A stretch of 64,000 nucleotides of DNA from Thioclava electrotropha (GCF_002085925.2 NZ_CP053562.1:2212001-2276000); one strand, 5' to 3'; numbered from the stretch's first letter, positions 28,202-39,259 are shown. Program-made: numbers and translations. The notes: generated from the sequence alone by a model not told the origin.

Positions 28202-28219
28202 TCCGGCAGACTGCCGGGC

Positions 28220-28555
28220 ATGTTCAACACCTACCTCTTCCTGCTCATCGCGGTCGCCTTCGAGACCTTCGGCTCGGCCTGTCTGCAGGCCAGCCAGCAA
28301 TTCACGCGTCTCTGGCCGACGGTGGGCGTCGCGGTGGGCTTCATCGGCGGGCTCTATTTCTTCACGCTGGTGCTGAAGGTGCTGCCGCTCGGGATCACCT
28401 ATGCGCTGTGGTCCGGGATCGGCATGGTGCTGATCGCGGGCGTGGGCTGGCTGATGTTCAATCAGCGGCTGGATTTGCCCGCCCTGATCGGGATCGCGCT
28501 GATTCTGATGGGGATCATCGTGATCAACCTGTTCTCGAAATCGCATTTCCACTGA
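28220..28555 (+). CDS. Small multidrug resistance (SMR) family transporter
   Basis: The 111-residue protein has four membrane helices. The essential membrane glutamate of SMR proteins is at E15 (LIAVAFETFGSACLQAS), and the second half has YALWSGIGMVLIAGVGWLMF, the family dimerisation/transport region. Substrate could be quaternary cations, guanidinium or polyamines; sequence does not decide. It lies 18 bp after the YitT gene and probably shares its transcript. Confidence 0.88.
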   Translation: MFNTYLFLLIAVAFETFGSACLQASQQFTRLWPTVGVAVGFIGGLYFFTLVLKVLPLGITYALWSGIGMVLIAGVGWLMFNQRLDLPALIGIALILMGIIVINLFSKSHFH

Positions 28556-28653
28556 CGTGATGCCGCATCGCGGCGCGATTGCCGAGCTGGGGGCTAGCCG
28601 AGAGGCAATCTTTCCTTTATGGGCGGGGCAACTCAAGAACAGGACGACCTCCC

Positions 28654-30471
28654 ATGGACCTTCGCAACATTGCGATCATCGCTCACGTGGACCACGGCAA
28701 GACGACGCTCGTGGACCAGCTTCTGCGCCAATCGGGCGCTTTCCGTGAAAACCAAGCCGTCGCCGAACGCGCGATGGACAGCAACGACATCGAACGCGAA
28801 CGCGGCATTACCATTCTCGCCAAGGCCACCTCGGTCGAGTGGAAAGGCACCCGCATCAACATCGTCGACACCCCCGGCCACGCCGATTTCGGCGGCGAGG
28901 TGGAGCGTATCCTGTCGATGGTGGACGGTGTTGTGCTGCTGGTGGACGCAGCCGAAGGCCCGATGCCGCAGACCAAGTTCGTGACCTCGAAAGCGCTCGC
29001 GCTCGGCCTGAAGCCGATCGTCGTGCTCAACAAGGTCGACAAGCCCGCAGCCGAGCCCGATCGCGCGCTCGACGAAGTGTTCGACCTCTTCGCGAACCTC
29101 GACGCCGATGAAGAGCAGCTCGACTTCCCGCACCTTTATGCCTCCGGCATCGGCGGCTGGTGCGACGAAGAGCTGGACGGCCCGCGCGAGAACCTCGACG
29201 CGCTGTTCGATCTGATCCTCAAGCATGTCGAGCCGCCGAAGCAGGAATTCCGCGCCGACGAGCCCTTCCAGATGCTGGCCACCACGCTTTCGGCCGACCC
29301 GTTCATCGGGCGCATCCTCACGGGTCGCATCGAGGCGGGCACGCTGAAAGTCGGCGATCAGCTCAAAGCGCTCTCGCGCAAGGGCGACCGCATCGAGGCC
29401 TTCCGCTGCACCAAGATCCTCGCTTTCCGTGGTCTGTCGCAGCAGCCGATCGACGAAGCCGTCGCAGGCGACATCGTCACCGTCGCGGGCATGACCAAGG
29501 CGACCGTGGCCGACACGCTCTGCGCGCCCGAAGTCGACACCCCGATCGACGCGCAGCCGATCGATCCGCCGACGATCTCGGTGACCTTCGGCATCAACGA
29601 CTCGCCGCTCGCCGGCAAGGACGGCTCGAAGGTGCAGTCGCGCATCATTCGCGACCGCCTGATGAAAGAGGCCGAAACCAATGTCGCGATCCGCGTCGAG
29701 GACACCCCCGGCGGCGACGCCTTCGTGGTCTCGGGCCGTGGCGAACTTCAGATGGGCGTTCTGATCGAGAACATGCGCCGCGAAGGGTTCGAACTGTCGA
29801 TCTCGCGCCCGAAGGTGATCTTCCGCGAGGAAGACGGCCAGCGCATGGAACCGATCGAGGAAGTCATCATCGACGTGGATGAGGAATATTCCGGCGTCGT
29901 GATCGAGAAACTGACCGGCTACCGCAAGGGCGAGCTGGCCGAGATGCGCCCCGCCGAGGGTGGCAAGACCCGCATCGTGGCCCATGTCCCCTCGCGCGGC
30001 ATGATCGGCTATCAGGGCGAGTTCCTGACCGACACGCGCGGCTCGGGCGTGCTCAACCGCCTGTTCCATGGCTGGACCCCTTACAAGGGCCCGATCGACG
30101 GCCGCCGTCAGGGCGTGCTGATCTCGATGGAGAATGGCGTATCGGTCGCCTACGCGCTGTGGAACCTCGAAGAACGCGGCAAGCTGTTCATCGGCGCGCA
30201 GGAGCAGGTCTACACGGGCATGATCATCGGCGAGCATTCGCGCGAGAACGATCTCGAAGTGAACCCGCTCAAGGGCAAGAAGCTGACCAACGTCCGCGCC
30301 TCGGGCACGGATGAAGCGGTCCGCCTGACCCCGCCGACGCGGATGTCGCTCGAGGAAGCCATCGCCTATATCAACGATGACGAACTCGTCGAGGTCACGC
30401 CGAAGTCGATCCGACTGCGCAAACTGCACCTTGATCCGCACGAGCGTAAGCGCGCCGCGCGCGAAGCGTGA
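28654..30471 (+). CDS. typA: Ribosome-binding GTPase TypA/BipA
   Basis: The 605-residue protein is full length. It has G1 AHVDHGKTT (10-18), G3 DTPGH and G4 NKVD in the N-terminal GTPase domain, an EF-G-like domain II and a C-terminal domain with [23 protein letters not shown] and [14 protein letters not shown], both characteristic of TypA. It assists ribosome assembly and stress adaptation. The start at 28654 gives [15 protein letters not shown]; an earlier in-frame start at 28579 overlaps nothing but lacks conservation. Confidence 0.96.
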   Translation: MDLRNIAIIAHVDHGKTTLVDQLLRQSGAFRENQAVAERAMDSNDIERERGITILAKATSVEWKGTRINIVDTPGHADFGGEVERILSMVDGVVLLVDAAEGPMPQTKFVTSKALALGLKPIVVLNKVDKPAAEPDRALDEVFDLFANLDADEEQLDFPHLYASGIGGWCDEELDGPRENLDALFDLILKHVEPPKQEFRADEPFQMLATTLSADPFIGRILTGRIEAGTLKVGDQLKALSRKGDRIEAFRCTKILAFRGLSQQPIDEAVAGDIVTVAGMTKATVADTLCAPEVDTPIDAQPIDPPTISVTFGINDSPLAGKDGSKVQSRIIRDRLMKEAETNVAIRVEDTPGGDAFVVSGRGELQMGVLIENMRREGFELSISRPKVIFREEDGQRMEPIEEVIIDVDEEYSGVVIEKLTGYRKGELAEMRPAEGGKTRIVAHVPSRGMIGYQGEFLTDTRGSGVLNRLFHGWTPYKGPIDGRRQGVLISMENGVSVAYALWNLEERGKLFIGAQEQVYTGMIIGEHSRENDLEVNPLKGKKLTNVRASGTDEAVRLTPPTRMSLEEAIAYINDDELVEVTPKSIRLRKLHLDPHERKRAAREA

Positions 30472-30520
30472 TCGGTTGCGGCCCGCGCCGCATCGGAACA
30501 CCGCAAGCTGACGTCACGAA

Positions 30521-30550
30521 GAAGGCCCCGCGCACCCGCCGGGGTCTTCT
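30521..30550 (+). terminator. Hairpin after typA
   Basis: GAAGGCCCCG (30521-30530) pairs with CGGGGTCTTC (30540-30549) over ten positions, one a G-T wobble. There is no real T run, so termination is uncertain. Confidence 0.5.
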
Positions 30551-30569
30551 CCATGATTGCACCCGCCGC

Positions 30570-30598
30570 TTGCGGCCTTTATAAGGTTCCACAACAAT
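30570..30598 (+). promoter_or_regulatory. Candidate gyrA promoter
   Basis: TTGCGG (30570-30575), 17-bp spacer and AACAAT (30593-30598) lie 22 bp before the GTG start, in a locally AT-rich patch. This would give a leader of about 15 nt containing the GAGG SD at 30611-30614. Confidence 0.4.
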
Positions 30599-30619
30599 AT
30601 CTAGAATATCGAGGCGCGC

Positions 30620-33436
30620 GTGACCGACACTCCTGAACCGCCGGAAACCGAAGAAGAAGGCCCCGGGCGGCCCGCTTATCTCGGCCCCACCGTTTCCATC
30701 GCGGATGAGATGAAGACCGCCTATCTCGATTACGCGATGAGCGTGATCGTGAGCCGCGCGATCCCCGATCTGCGCGACGGTCTGAAGCCCGTTCACCGGC
30801 GCATTCTCTTCGCGATGCACGAGACCGGGAACACCTTCGACAAGCCCTATCGTAAATCGGCACGTCCGGTCGGCGACGTGATGGGTCAGTATCACCCGCA
30901 TGGCGACGCCGCGATCTACGACGCGTTGGTGCGGATGGCGCAGCCCTTCTCGATGTCGCTGCCGCTGCTCGACGGTCAGGGCAACTTCGGCTCGATGGAC
31001 GGCGATAACGCGGCTGCGATGCGCTACACCGAAGTGCGCATGGCGAAACCGGCCAATTACATTCTCGCCGATATCGAGAAAGACACGGTCGATTTCCAGG
31101 ACAACTACGACGGCAAGCAGGAAGAACCGACGGTGCTTCCGGCGCGCTTCCCGAACATGCTGGTCAACGGCGCGGGCGGTATCGCCGTGGGCATGGCGAC
31201 CAACATTCCGCCGCATAACCTCGGCGAGGTCTGCGACGCGACGCTGGCGCTGATCGACAACCCGGACATGTCGGACGAGGCGATCATGGAGATCGTCCCC
31301 GCTCCCGACTTCCCCACCGGCGGCCTGATCATGGGCCGTGGTGGCGCACGCAAAGCTTACCTTGAAGGTCGTGGCTCGGTCATTATCCGGGCGAAAACCC
31401 GCGTGGAAGAGATCCGCAAGGACCGCTTCGCGATCGTGCTGGACGAGATTCCCTATCAGGTGAACAAGGCGGCGATGATCGAAAAGATCGCCGATCTGGT
31501 ACGCGAGAAGAAGCTCGAAGGCATCTCCAACATCGCCGACGAATCCGACCGCGTCGGTGTGCGCGTCGTGATCGAGCTGAAGCGCGACGCGACCCCGGAT
31601 GTGGTGCTCAACCAGCTTTTCCGCTTCACGCAGATGCAGACCTCGTTTGGCTGCAACATGCTGGCGCTGAACGGCGGCCGCCCCGAGCAGCTGACGCTGC
31701 GCCAATTCCTCAGCTATTTCATCAGCTTCCGCGAGGAAGTTGTGGCGCGCCGCACCGCGTTCGAACTGCGTAAGGCACGCGAGCGCAGCCACGTCCTGTG
31801 CGGTCTGGCCGTGGCAGTGTCGAACGTGGACGAGGTCGTGGCCACCATCCGCTCCTCGGCCGATGCGGCAGAGGCCCGCGCCCGCCTGATGGAGCGCCGC
31901 TGGCCGGCCCATGACATCGTCGAATATCTCAAGTTGATCGACGATCCGCTGCATCCGGTCAACGATGACGGCACCTACAACCTGTCGGAAACGCAGGCCC
32001 GCGCGATCCTTGATCTGCGCCTGCAGCGTCTGACCCAGATCGGGGTGAAGGAAGTCACGGACGAACTCGCCCAACTGGCCGAGAAGATCCGCGAATACCT
32101 CGCCATCCTCGCCTCGCGCGAGCGGATCATGGCGATCATCGCCGACGAGCTGCGCGAAGTGCGCGAGCTGTTTGCCGTGCCGCGCCGCACCGAGATCATC
32201 GACTGGGCCGGCGACATGGCCGACGAAGACCTGATCGAGCGCGAAGACATGGTCGTGACGGTCACCCAGGGCGGCTACATCAAGCGCACGCCGCTCGCCG
32301 ATTTCCGCTCGCAGAAGCGCGGCGGCAAGGGGCTGTCGGGTGGCGCGCTGAAGGATGACGACACGGTCACCACGCTGTTTGTCGCCAACACCCATACGCA
32401 GCTTCTGTTCTTCACGACCGGCGGCATGGTCTACAAGATGAAGTGCTGGCAACTGCCGCTCGGCTCGCGCCAGTCGAAGGGCAAGGCGATCGTCAACATC
32501 CTGCCGATCCCCACCGGCGTCTCAATCGCGGCGATCACGCCGGTCGATCGCGACGAGGCGGAATGGGACGACCTGCAGATGGTCTTCGCGACCTCCAAGG
32601 GCACCGTGCGCCGCAACCGCCTGTCGGATTTCACCAACGTCATGCGCAACGGCAAGATCGCGATGAAATTCGAGGACGAGAACGAAGGCATGCGCCTGAT
32701 CAATGCGCGCATCTGTTCCGAGGACGACGACGTGATGCTGGTCACCGCCAGCGGTCGCGCGATCCGCTTCCCCGTGCCGGAAGTGCGCGTGTTCAACTCG
32801 CGCAACTCGGTCGGTGTGCGCGGCATCAAGCTCAAGGGCGATGACGAGGTCGTCTCGATGTCGGTCATCCGCCACTTCGAGGCCACTTCGGAAGAGCGTG
32901 TGGCCTACCTCAAGCAACGTCGCCTGATGGCGGGCGTCACCGAGGAAGAGATCGAGCCCGACGAGGACGAAGAAGCCGTGGCCGAAGGTCAGCTTTCGAC
33001 CGAACGCTACGCCGAGATGTCCGCCGCCGAGGATCTGATCCTGACGATCACCTCGAAAGGCTCGGGCAAGATCTCGTCGAGCCATGACTACCCGACCCGC
33101 GGTCGCGGCGGTCAGGGCGTGACGGCGATCGACAAGGCGATGCGGGGCGGCCCGCTTGTGGCCTCCTTCCCTGTCGAGATGAGCGATCAGATCATGCTCG
33201 CCACCTCGACGGGTCAGTCGATCCGTTGCCCGGTGGAAGACATCTCTTTCCGCTCGCGCTCTGCCGGTGGCGTGCGTGTGTTCAACACCGCCAAGGGCGA
33301 GGTCGTGGTCTCGGTCGCGCGGATCGCCGATCAGGGCGATGACGACGATCTGGACGCCGACGCCGAAGGGTCGACCGATGCGCCGGACGCGCCCGACACG
33401 TCGGGTGACGGCGGCACGCCGGATAGCGAAAGCTGA
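30620..33436 (+). CDS. gyrA: DNA gyrase subunit A
   Basis: The 938-residue protein has catalytic Y136 in [10 protein letters not shown], and the GyrA box QKRGGKG, which separates it from ParC. It introduces negative supercoils together with GyrB. The quinolone-resistance region reads [10 protein letters not shown]: Ala97 replaces the Ser found at E. coli position 83, while D101 keeps the acidic position 87. The C-terminus is an acidic, Pro/Gly/Asp-rich tail of ~35 residues. The start is GTG with GAGG upstream. A clear terminator follows. Confidence 0.97.
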   Translation: MTDTPEPPETEEEGPGRPAYLGPTVSIADEMKTAYLDYAMSVIVSRAIPDLRDGLKPVHRRILFAMHETGNTFDKPYRKSARPVGDVMGQYHPHGDAAIYDALVRMAQPFSMSLPLLDGQGNFGSMDGDNAAAMRYTEVRMAKPANYILADIEKDTVDFQDNYDGKQEEPTVLPARFPNMLVNGAGGIAVGMATNIPPHNLGEVCDATLALIDNPDMSDEAIMEIVPAPDFPTGGLIMGRGGARKAYLEGRGSVIIRAKTRVEEIRKDRFAIVLDEIPYQVNKAAMIEKIADLVREKKLEGISNIADESDRVGVRVVIELKRDATPDVVLNQLFRFTQMQTSFGCNMLALNGGRPEQLTLRQFLSYFISFREEVVARRTAFELRKARERSHVLCGLAVAVSNVDEVVATIRSSADAAEARARLMERRWPAHDIVEYLKLIDDPLHPVNDDGTYNLSETQARAILDLRLQRLTQIGVKEVTDELAQLAEKIREYLAILASRERIMAIIADELREVRELFAVPRRTEIIDWAGDMADEDLIEREDMVVTVTQGGYIKRTPLADFRSQKRGGKGLSGGALKDDDTVTTLFVANTHTQLLFFTTGGMVYKMKCWQLPLGSRQSKGKAIVNILPIPTGVSIAAITPVDRDEAEWDDLQMVFATSKGTVRRNRLSDFTNVMRNGKIAMKFEDENEGMRLINARICSEDDDVMLVTASGRAIRFPVPEVRVFNSRNSVGVRGIKLKGDDEVVSMSVIRHFEATSEERVAYLKQRRLMAGVTEEEIEPDEDEEAVAEGQLSTERYAEMSAAEDLILTITSKGSGKISSSHDYPTRGRGGQGVTAIDKAMRGGPLVASFPVEMSDQIMLATSTGQSIRCPVEDISFRSRSAGGVRVFNTAKGEVVVSVARIADQGDDDDLDADAEGSTDAPDAPDTSGDGGTPDSES

Positions 33437-33489
33437 ACCGCCGAGGCTGTTCCCAATTCGGAACGGCTTCGCAAAAAGCAATGAAATCG

Positions 33490-33522
33490 AGCCCCCGCTC
33501 CGCAAGGACGGGGGCTTTTTCT
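33490..33522 (+). terminator. Rho-independent terminator of gyrA
   Basis: AGCCCCCG (33490-33497) and CGGGGGCT (33509-33516) form a perfect 8-bp stem, followed by a T run TTTTC. Confidence 0.9.
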
Positions 33523-33530
33523 TGTTACAG

Positions 33531-33620
33531 CACGGGTTCGACGTCTGGAACTTCGGCGGGCGCGTGGCGCCCTACAAAGGCTGGAACAAGAAGCTGTTCC
33601 GCTACCGACCCAGCTTCTGA
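33531..33620 (+). pseudogene. 3' fragment of a decayed coding region
   Basis: From 33531 a 29-codon frame reads HGFDVWNFGGRVAPYKGWNK plus KLFRYRPSF and ends at TGA. Nearly every third base is G or C (27 of 29 by eye), as in real genes here, yet the frame has no plausible start: upstream it runs straight into the gyrA terminator. It looks like the tail of a gene whose front was deleted. The parent family is not recognised. Confidence 0.4.
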
Positions 33621-33644
33621 TTACAGACGGGATCCGATGTTGCG

Positions 33645-33663
33645 GCCCGGCCACGCGCCGGGC
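33645..33663 (+). terminator. Hairpin behind the gene fragment
   Basis: GCCCGGC and GCCGGGC form a perfect 7-bp stem with a CACGC loop; a run of six T comes only 8 nt later. It may be the old terminator of the decayed gene. Confidence 0.4.
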
Positions 33664-33759
33664 GGTTTCCATTTTTTCTTTCCTCCAATGCCCCTTCTGC
33701 GCGGAACCACCCCTGAAGCCACCCGTTGCGGTTGCACTATTAGAAACAGGGAGAGTTTC

Positions 33760-35370
33760 ATGAAAGCCTTTGCAGACAGGCTCGGTCTGAGAACCGACCC
33801 GACCATTTTCTTCGTATCGGCAGGCTTCACGATCCTCTTCGTGCTCGCACTTGTCATCTTTCCCGGCCCGATTGGCGATGCGTTCGCCACGGGCCGTTCT
33901 TGGATCGTCGCCAATCTCGGCTGGTTCTTCATTCTCGGCGTCAATGTCTGGCTGGGCTTCCTGATCTGGGCCGCGATCTCGCGCCACGGCCATATCCGGC
34001 TCGGGCCCAAGGACAGCCGCCCGGAATACGGCAATCTGTCATGGTTCACGATGCTGTTCGCGGGCGGCATCGGCACGGTGCTGATGTTCTGGGGCGTGGC
34101 CGAGCCGATCAGCCATTTCTCCAAGCCGCCGCTGCCGGGCGTCGCGCCCTATTCCGACGAGGCCGCGAAAGACGCGATCTCCATCGCGGTCTATCACCTC
34201 GGCCTGCATACCTGGACGATCTTCACGCTGCCCGGTCTGGGGTTCGCCTATTTCATCAACCGCTACGACCTGCCGGTGCGGGTGTCGTCGGTGTTCTATC
34301 CGCTGCTGAAAGAGGGCATCAACGGGCCGATCGGCAAGGCGATCGACATCGCCTCGATCCTCGGCACGCTGTTCGGCGTCGCCGTCTCGCTCGGTCTCGG
34401 CTCTAGCCAGATCGCCGCCGGTCTGGATGCGCTTCTGGGCACGGGTGACGGCACGTTCGTCAAGATCGCGATCCTGACGGTGCTGACCGCCGTTGCGATC
34501 ACCTCGATCGTGGCGGGGCTCGACAAGGGCGTGAAGCTGCTGTCGAACATCAATATCGGCATGGCCGTGGGCTTGATGGTCTTCGTGCTGATCTTCGGCT
34601 CGACCCTGTTCCTGCTGCGCGGGATCGTGCAGACCGTCGGCCTCTATCTCACCAACCTGCCGCATCTGGCCTTCTGGAACGACATGCTGGCCAACGAGAA
34701 CCCCGACACGCCCGGCTGGGGCTGGCAGGGCTCGTGGACGGTATTTTACTGGGCCTGGACGGTGACTTGGTCACCCTTCATCGGCCTGTTCGTGGCCCGC
34801 ATCTCGCGCGGTCGCACGGTGCGCGAATTCGTCTTTGGCGTGCTGCTGGCACCCTCGCTCTTCACGCTGATCTGGTTCGCGATCTTCGGCTGGCAGGCGA
34901 TGGAGTTCGACGGCATCGGCCAAGCCGCACGCGATGCGATGGGCGATCAGGCGGGGCAATTGTCGCAAGCCGTCTCGGATAGCGTGCCGCTCGCGATGTT
35001 CGCCTTCTTCGAGCATTTCCCCTTCGTCCATATCGTCCAGGGCATCGCGGTGATCGTGGTGGCGATCTTCTTCGCAACCTCGTCGGACTCGGCGTCCCTG
35101 GTGGTCGACATGCTCTGCACCGGCACGCCAACCCCCGGCCCAGTCCATCAGCGCGTCTTCTGGGGCGCGGCCGAGGGGCTGGTCGCGGCGATGCTGATCG
35201 TACTGGCGGGCGATGCGGGGCTGACCGCGCTGCAACAGGTCATCACGGTCGTAGGCCTGCCGATCTTCATCCTCGTGTCGATGATGATCCCCTCGATCAT
35301 AAAGGGCTTCGCGCTGGAGGATATCGACCACGTCTCGATCGGCAAGCGGCCCAAGCTGGACGATTTCTAA
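33760..35370 (+). CDS. BCCT-family transporter
   Basis: The 536-residue protein has about twelve membrane helices and the BCCT core: GNLSWFTMLFAGGIGTVLMFWGVAEP, then FYWAWTVTWSPFIGLFVARISRGRTVREF, a near-invariant family motif with the Trp box. These carriers import betaine, choline, carnitine or related compounds, usually Na+-coupled. The late FATSSDSASLVVDML also fits. It has its own terminator and no catabolic neighbours. GGGAGAG precedes the ATG. Confidence 0.94.
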   Translation: MKAFADRLGLRTDPTIFFVSAGFTILFVLALVIFPGPIGDAFATGRSWIVANLGWFFILGVNVWLGFLIWAAISRHGHIRLGPKDSRPEYGNLSWFTMLFAGGIGTVLMFWGVAEPISHFSKPPLPGVAPYSDEAAKDAISIAVYHLGLHTWTIFTLPGLGFAYFINRYDLPVRVSSVFYPLLKEGINGPIGKAIDIASILGTLFGVAVSLGLGSSQIAAGLDALLGTGDGTFVKIAILTVLTAVAITSIVAGLDKGVKLLSNINIGMAVGLMVFVLIFGSTLFLLRGIVQTVGLYLTNLPHLAFWNDMLANENPDTPGWGWQGSWTVFYWAWTVTWSPFIGLFVARISRGRTVREFVFGVLLAPSLFTLIWFAIFGWQAMEFDGIGQAARDAMGDQAGQLSQAVSDSVPLAMFAFFEHFPFVHIVQGIAVIVVAIFFATSSDSASLVVDMLCTGTPTPGPVHQRVFWGAAEGLVAAMLIVLAGDAGLTALQQVITVVGLPIFILVSMMIPSIIKGFALEDIDHVSIGKRPKLDDF

Positions 35371-35399
35371 TCGCGCGATCCCAAGGTCGGACCCTATCG

Positions 35400-35431
35400 A
35401 ACGGCCCGGAGTGGAAACGCTCCGGGCCGTT
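35400..35431 (+). terminator. Long hairpin after the BCCT gene
   Basis: AACGGCCCGGAG and CTCCGGGCCGTT form a perfect 12-bp stem with an 8-nt loop. No T run follows, so it may protect the mRNA end instead of, or as well as, terminating. Confidence 0.65.
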
Positions 35432-35567
35432 AACCCATTAGAAAGTTTAACCCTTCCTTAAGACCCGCCCGCCTGCCACAAGAGATCAAAGCCGCAGCGG
35501 AGCATGGGTCCGAAGCGCAGCCGGCGAAGTTCGGCCTTGTTCAGTTACCGCGTCACGAGGTCCGATC

Positions 35568-36344
35568 ATGCGCCACGCTTCTGTCTTTGCCCTGCGGGGC
35601 GTCGTTTTCTGTCTCGCCGCAGCCGTCAGCGCTGGCCCCGCGCTCGCCCAAAGCGCGCTCGGTTTCACCGGGGCCGAGCTGACGATCGAGGACACCAGCG
35701 GCGACTTCGGAGCCGCCCGCGCCGATCTGAGCGCCGATTTCGCCCTGACCCCAGCGCATGGGCTGCAACTCGACCTCGGCGCAAACGATGCCGGGCCGCG
35801 CTGGCGCGGCGATCTGGCGGCGCATCTCTACATGGCGCCCACGGAGCGCGCGAAATACGGGCTCTTCGCCGCCGTCTCCGATACCAGCCACGCCAGCCAG
35901 ACGGCCTATGCGGCGGGCGCGGAAGCGATGTGGGCTGTCGGCGCAAGAGGCAGCGTCTCGGCGCGCGGCGGGCTCGGCACCATCAAACCCGGCAGCAACG
36001 ATTACGTCTTCGCAGGCCTCGCCGGCCTGTGGGACGTCAGCCCGCGCACGACGCTGACCGCAGACCTTTCCGTCGTGGACATCTCCGAATTGGCCTTCAG
36101 CTCCCGCGAGACCACCGCCGCACTCGGCATAGGCCACCGGCTGGGCGACGGCCCCGCGACGCTCTTCACCCGGATCGAGCGCGCCCATTTCACCGGCCGC
36201 CCCGACAGCCGCGACGAGACCCGTCTCGCCCTCGGCCTCACATTGCGCTTCGGCTCGCGCGGCCACGGCGTGCGCAACAAGAGCTTCGCGCCGATCCGCC
36301 CGCTCGACGGCCTCTTCGCGCGCGGCACCTTCGCCCTGGACTGA
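35568..36344 (+). CDS. Hypothetical secreted protein, probably outer-membrane barrel
   Basis: The 258-residue protein has a signal peptide (MRHASVFALRGVVFCLAAAVSAGPALA, cleavage after ALA). The rest alternates short amphipathic strands and Gly/Asp turns (ADLSADFALTPAHGLQLDLG, TRLALGLTLRFGS), like a small porin-type barrel, though it does not end in the usual aromatic residue. No family is recognised. GAGG lies 9 nt before the ATG. It stands alone between a terminator and trmFO. Confidence 0.7.
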   Translation: MRHASVFALRGVVFCLAAAVSAGPALAQSALGFTGAELTIEDTSGDFGAARADLSADFALTPAHGLQLDLGANDAGPRWRGDLAAHLYMAPTERAKYGLFAAVSDTSHASQTAYAAGAEAMWAVGARGSVSARGGLGTIKPGSNDYVFAGLAGLWDVSPRTTLTADLSVVDISELAFSSRETTAALGIGHRLGDGPATLFTRIERAHFTGRPDSRDETRLALGLTLRFGSRGHGVRNKSFAPIRPLDGLFARGTFALD

Positions 36345-36396
36345 GCATCTGCGATCGGCCTTCCCTTTTGCCGCTTTGACCACTACATGAGCGGCC

Positions 36397-37746
36397 ATGA
36401 CAGAAGAACTCCATATCGTCGGCGGTGGCATGGCGGGCTCGGAAGCGGCCTGGCAAGCGGCGAATGCCGGCATCCGCGTGGTGCTGCACGAAATGCGGCC
36501 CAAGGTCGAAACCTTTGCGCACCAGACCGGCAACTATGCCGAGATGGTCTGCTCGAATTCGTTCCGCTCGGACGATCACGAGCGCAATGCCGTGGGCCAG
36601 CTCCATTGGGAGATGGGCGCTGCGAACGGGCTGATCATGGACACGGCGCGCAAGCATCGTCTGCCCGCAGGCGGCGCGCTGGCCGTGGACCGCGAGGCGT
36701 TTTCGCAATCCGTGACCGAGGCGCTGCGCGCCCATGAGAATATTTCCTTTACCGAGGAAGAGGTTACGGAGCTTCCTTCAAGCGGAAAATGGATCTTCGC
36801 GACCGGCCCGCTGACTTCGGAATCCCTGGGCAAAGCGATCCTGCAAGCCACCGGCGAAGAGCGTCTGGCCTTCTTCGACGCCATCGCGCCCATCGTCTAT
36901 GCCGACACGATCGACATGTCCGTCGCATGGCGTCAGTCGCGCTACGACAAGGGCGAGACCGAGGAAGAGCGCACGGCCTATATCAACTGCCCGATGACGA
37001 AGGACGAATACGAGACCTTCATCGACGCGCTGCTCGAGGCCGACAAGACCGAGTTCCACGAGGGTGAAACCGCGGGCTATTTCGACGGCTGCCTGCCGAT
37101 CGAGGTGATGGCCGAACGCGGCCGTGAAACCCTGCGCCACGGGCCGATGAAGCCGGTCGGTCTGACCAACGAACACGATCCGCAGACCAAGGCCTGGGCC
37201 GTCGTGCAGCTGCGCCGCGACAACGCGCTCGGTACGCTCTACAATATCGTGGGCTTCCAGACCAAGATGAAGTATGGCGCGCAAGCTGCTGTTTTCCGGA
37301 TGATTCCGGGCCTTCAGGACGCCAAGTTCGCGCGTCTCGGCGGCATCCACCGCAACACCTTCATCAATTCGCCGACGCTGCTCGATGCGCAGATGCGTCT
37401 GAAATCGCACCCGAACCTGCGCTTCGCCGGCCAGATCACCGGAGTCGAAGGCTATGTCGAGAGCGCCGCGATGGGGCTGCTGGCGGGTCGTATGGCCGCC
37501 GCCGAGCTTCAGGGCCGCGATCTCGCGCCCCCGGGACCCGAAACCGCAATGGGGGCGTTGATCACCCACATCACCGGCGGGGCCGAGGCGAAGACATTCC
37601 AACCGATGAACGTCAATTTCGGGCTCTTCCCGCCGATCGACGCCAAGGGCGGGCGGCGTGGCCGCAAAGACCGCTACAAGGCCTATACCGATCGCGCCAA
37701 GACGGCCTTCGGCGACTGGCTGGCGCAGCAAGGAGAGACTGTATGA
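36397..37746 (+). CDS. trmFO: tRNA (uracil-5-)-methyltransferase TrmFO, folate-dependent
   Basis: The 449-residue flavoprotein has [12 protein letters not shown] at the N-terminus (FAD-binding), VVLHEMRP and VCSNSFRSD, all TrmFO signatures. It makes ribothymidine at position 54 of tRNA using methylenetetrahydrofolate and FADH2. It is coupled to the next small membrane gene by an ATGA overlap. Confidence 0.96.
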   Translation: MTEELHIVGGGMAGSEAAWQAANAGIRVVLHEMRPKVETFAHQTGNYAEMVCSNSFRSDDHERNAVGQLHWEMGAANGLIMDTARKHRLPAGGALAVDREAFSQSVTEALRAHENISFTEEEVTELPSSGKWIFATGPLTSESLGKAILQATGEERLAFFDAIAPIVYADTIDMSVAWRQSRYDKGETEEERTAYINCPMTKDEYETFIDALLEADKTEFHEGETAGYFDGCLPIEVMAERGRETLRHGPMKPVGLTNEHDPQTKAWAVVQLRRDNALGTLYNIVGFQTKMKYGAQAAVFRMIPGLQDAKFARLGGIHRNTFINSPTLLDAQMRLKSHPNLRFAGQITGVEGYVESAAMGLLAGRMAAAELQGRDLAPPGPETAMGALITHITGGAEAKTFQPMNVNFGLFPPIDAKGGRRGRKDRYKAYTDRAKTAFGDWLAQQGETV

Positions 37747-37937
37747 ATTACGTTCTGGCCCTGTTTCTGCCGCCGCTTTCAATCGTGCTGATCGGGCGCA
37801 TCTTCCTTGCGATCCTCGTCTTCGTGATCTGGATTCCGGCGATCATCTTCTCGGGCGGGCTGACGCATCCGATGTTCATCCTGCTCGCCTGGATCCTGAT
37901 CTATCAGGCGCATGCGGATCGCCGCGCGGGCGGCTGA
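37743..37937 (+). CDS. Small YqaE/Pmp3-like membrane protein
   Basis: The 64-residue protein has two hydrophobic segments. The [15 protein letters not shown] start resembles the LPPLG motif of YqaE/Pmp3 proteins, but the spacing is longer than in typical members, so the assignment is tentative. It overlaps trmFO by four bases and precedes gluQ by 21 bp. Confidence 0.7.
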   Translation: MNYVLALFLPPLSIVLIGRIFLAILVFVIWIPAIIFSGGLTHPMFILLAWILIYQAHADRRAGG

Positions 37938-37958
37938 TTTGGCGGGTTGCGCGCGTCG

Positions 37959-38807
37959 ATGATCACACGCTTCGCCCCCTCGCCAACGGGCCCGCTGCAT
38001 CTGGGCCACGCCTATAGTGCGATCTTCGCGCATGACATGGCGCGCAAGGCCGGCGGCCAGTTCCTGCTGCGGATCGAAGACATCGACCAAAGCCGCGCGC
38101 GACCGCACTGGGAAGAGCAGATATACGACGATCTGCGCTGGCTTGGGCTGACCTGGGACGGGCCGATTCTGCGCCAGTCAGACCGCTTGAACATCTACCG
38201 CGAAGCCCTTGAAACGCTTTGGGAAAGCGACCTTCTCTTTGCCTGCACCTGCACGCGGCGCGACATCGAGGCGGCAGCCTCCGCACCGCAGGAAGGCGTG
38301 CAATACGGCCCCGACGGTCTGATCTATCCGGGCACCTGCCGTGAGCGTGGCTCGCGCCGCCCCGGGACTCCGCTGCCCGACAGCGCGCTACGCCTGAACA
38401 TGACCCGCGCCGCCCGCGATATCCGCTTCGAGGAAATCTGCGCGCTGCACAAAGGCACGCATCACATCTCCCGCGCCGATCTGATCGACAAGGTGGGCGA
38501 TGTCGTGCTGGCGCGGCGCGAGATGGGCACGTCCTACCACCTCGCCGTCGTGCTCGACGACGCCGCGCAAGGCATCACCCATGTCACCCGCGGCGCGGAC
38601 CTGTTCGACGCCACGCAGATCCATGTGCTGCTTCAGGCCCTACTTGAACTTCCGACGCCAACCTATTGCCATCACGACCTGATTCGCGACGAGAATGGTA
38701 AACGCCTCGCCAAGCGCGACGACGCCCGCGCCATCGCGAAATACCGCGAGGACGGGGCCACCCCAGACGACATTCGCCGCATGGTCGGGCTGCCCGCTTC
38801 CTCTTGA
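37959..38807 (+). CDS. gluQ: Glutamyl-Q tRNA(Asp) synthetase
   Basis: The 282-residue protein looks like the catalytic half of GluRS without an anticodon-binding domain. It has the HIGH-type motif HLGH, the KMSKS-type KRLAKRD, and the zinc ligands CTCTRRD plus YPGTC, as in GluQRS. It attaches glutamate to queuosine in tRNA-Asp. The ATG at 37959 is used; a TTG four codons upstream is also open. It ends 28 bp before the convergent hisI. Confidence 0.93.
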   Translation: MITRFAPSPTGPLHLGHAYSAIFAHDMARKAGGQFLLRIEDIDQSRARPHWEEQIYDDLRWLGLTWDGPILRQSDRLNIYREALETLWESDLLFACTCTRRDIEAAASAPQEGVQYGPDGLIYPGTCRERGSRRPGTPLPDSALRLNMTRAARDIRFEEICALHKGTHHISRADLIDKVGDVVLARREMGTSYHLAVVLDDAAQGITHVTRGADLFDATQIHVLLQALLELPTPTYCHHDLIRDENGKRLAKRDDARAIAKYREDGATPDDIRRMVGLPASS

Positions 38808-38835
38808 CGGAAATATCCTCCCCGAAGGGTCGCTC

Positions 38836-39198
38836 TCAATCTTCCATCGGCGTAAGAATTTCGACCTCTTCGCCATCGCGGATCGCGGTGTAGAAGCACG
38901 ACCTGCGATTGGTGTGGCAGGCCGGGCCTTCCTGCTCGACCAGAACCAGAAGCGCGTCGCGGTCGCAATCCACCCGCATCTCGCGCAGGCGCTGCACATG
39001 GCCCGAAGTCTCGCCCTTCACCCAGAACGATTTCCGCGAGCGCGACCAATATGTTACGCGCCCTGTTTCAAGTGTCTTTGCGACGCTTTCCGCGTTCATC
39101 CATGCCATCATCAGGATATCGCCCGAGAGCGCATCCTGCGCAATCGCGGGGATCAAACCGTTGGCGTCATAGGTCAAGCTGGCGGGATCGAATGGCAT
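38836..39198 (-). CDS. hisI: Phosphoribosyl-AMP cyclohydrolase
   Basis: The 120-residue single-domain HisI has [22 protein letters not shown], the metal-binding [20 protein letters not shown] and RSCFYTAI. It catalyses the third step of histidine synthesis. No fused HisE domain is present and no other his gene is in the window. It is divergent from the IscU-like gene. Confidence 0.96.
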   Translation of the reverse strand: MPFDPASLTYDANGLIPAIAQDALSGDILMMAWMNAESVAKTLETGRVTYWSRSRKSFWVKGETSGHVQRLREMRVDCDRDALLVLVEQEGPACHTNRRSCFYTAIRDGEEVEILTPMED

Positions 39199-39259
39199 CG
39201 GCTCTTTCCTTCCTGTGGCTCAGGTCCTATCTACGCCGGACGGGCCGAAGGGGAAAGAG

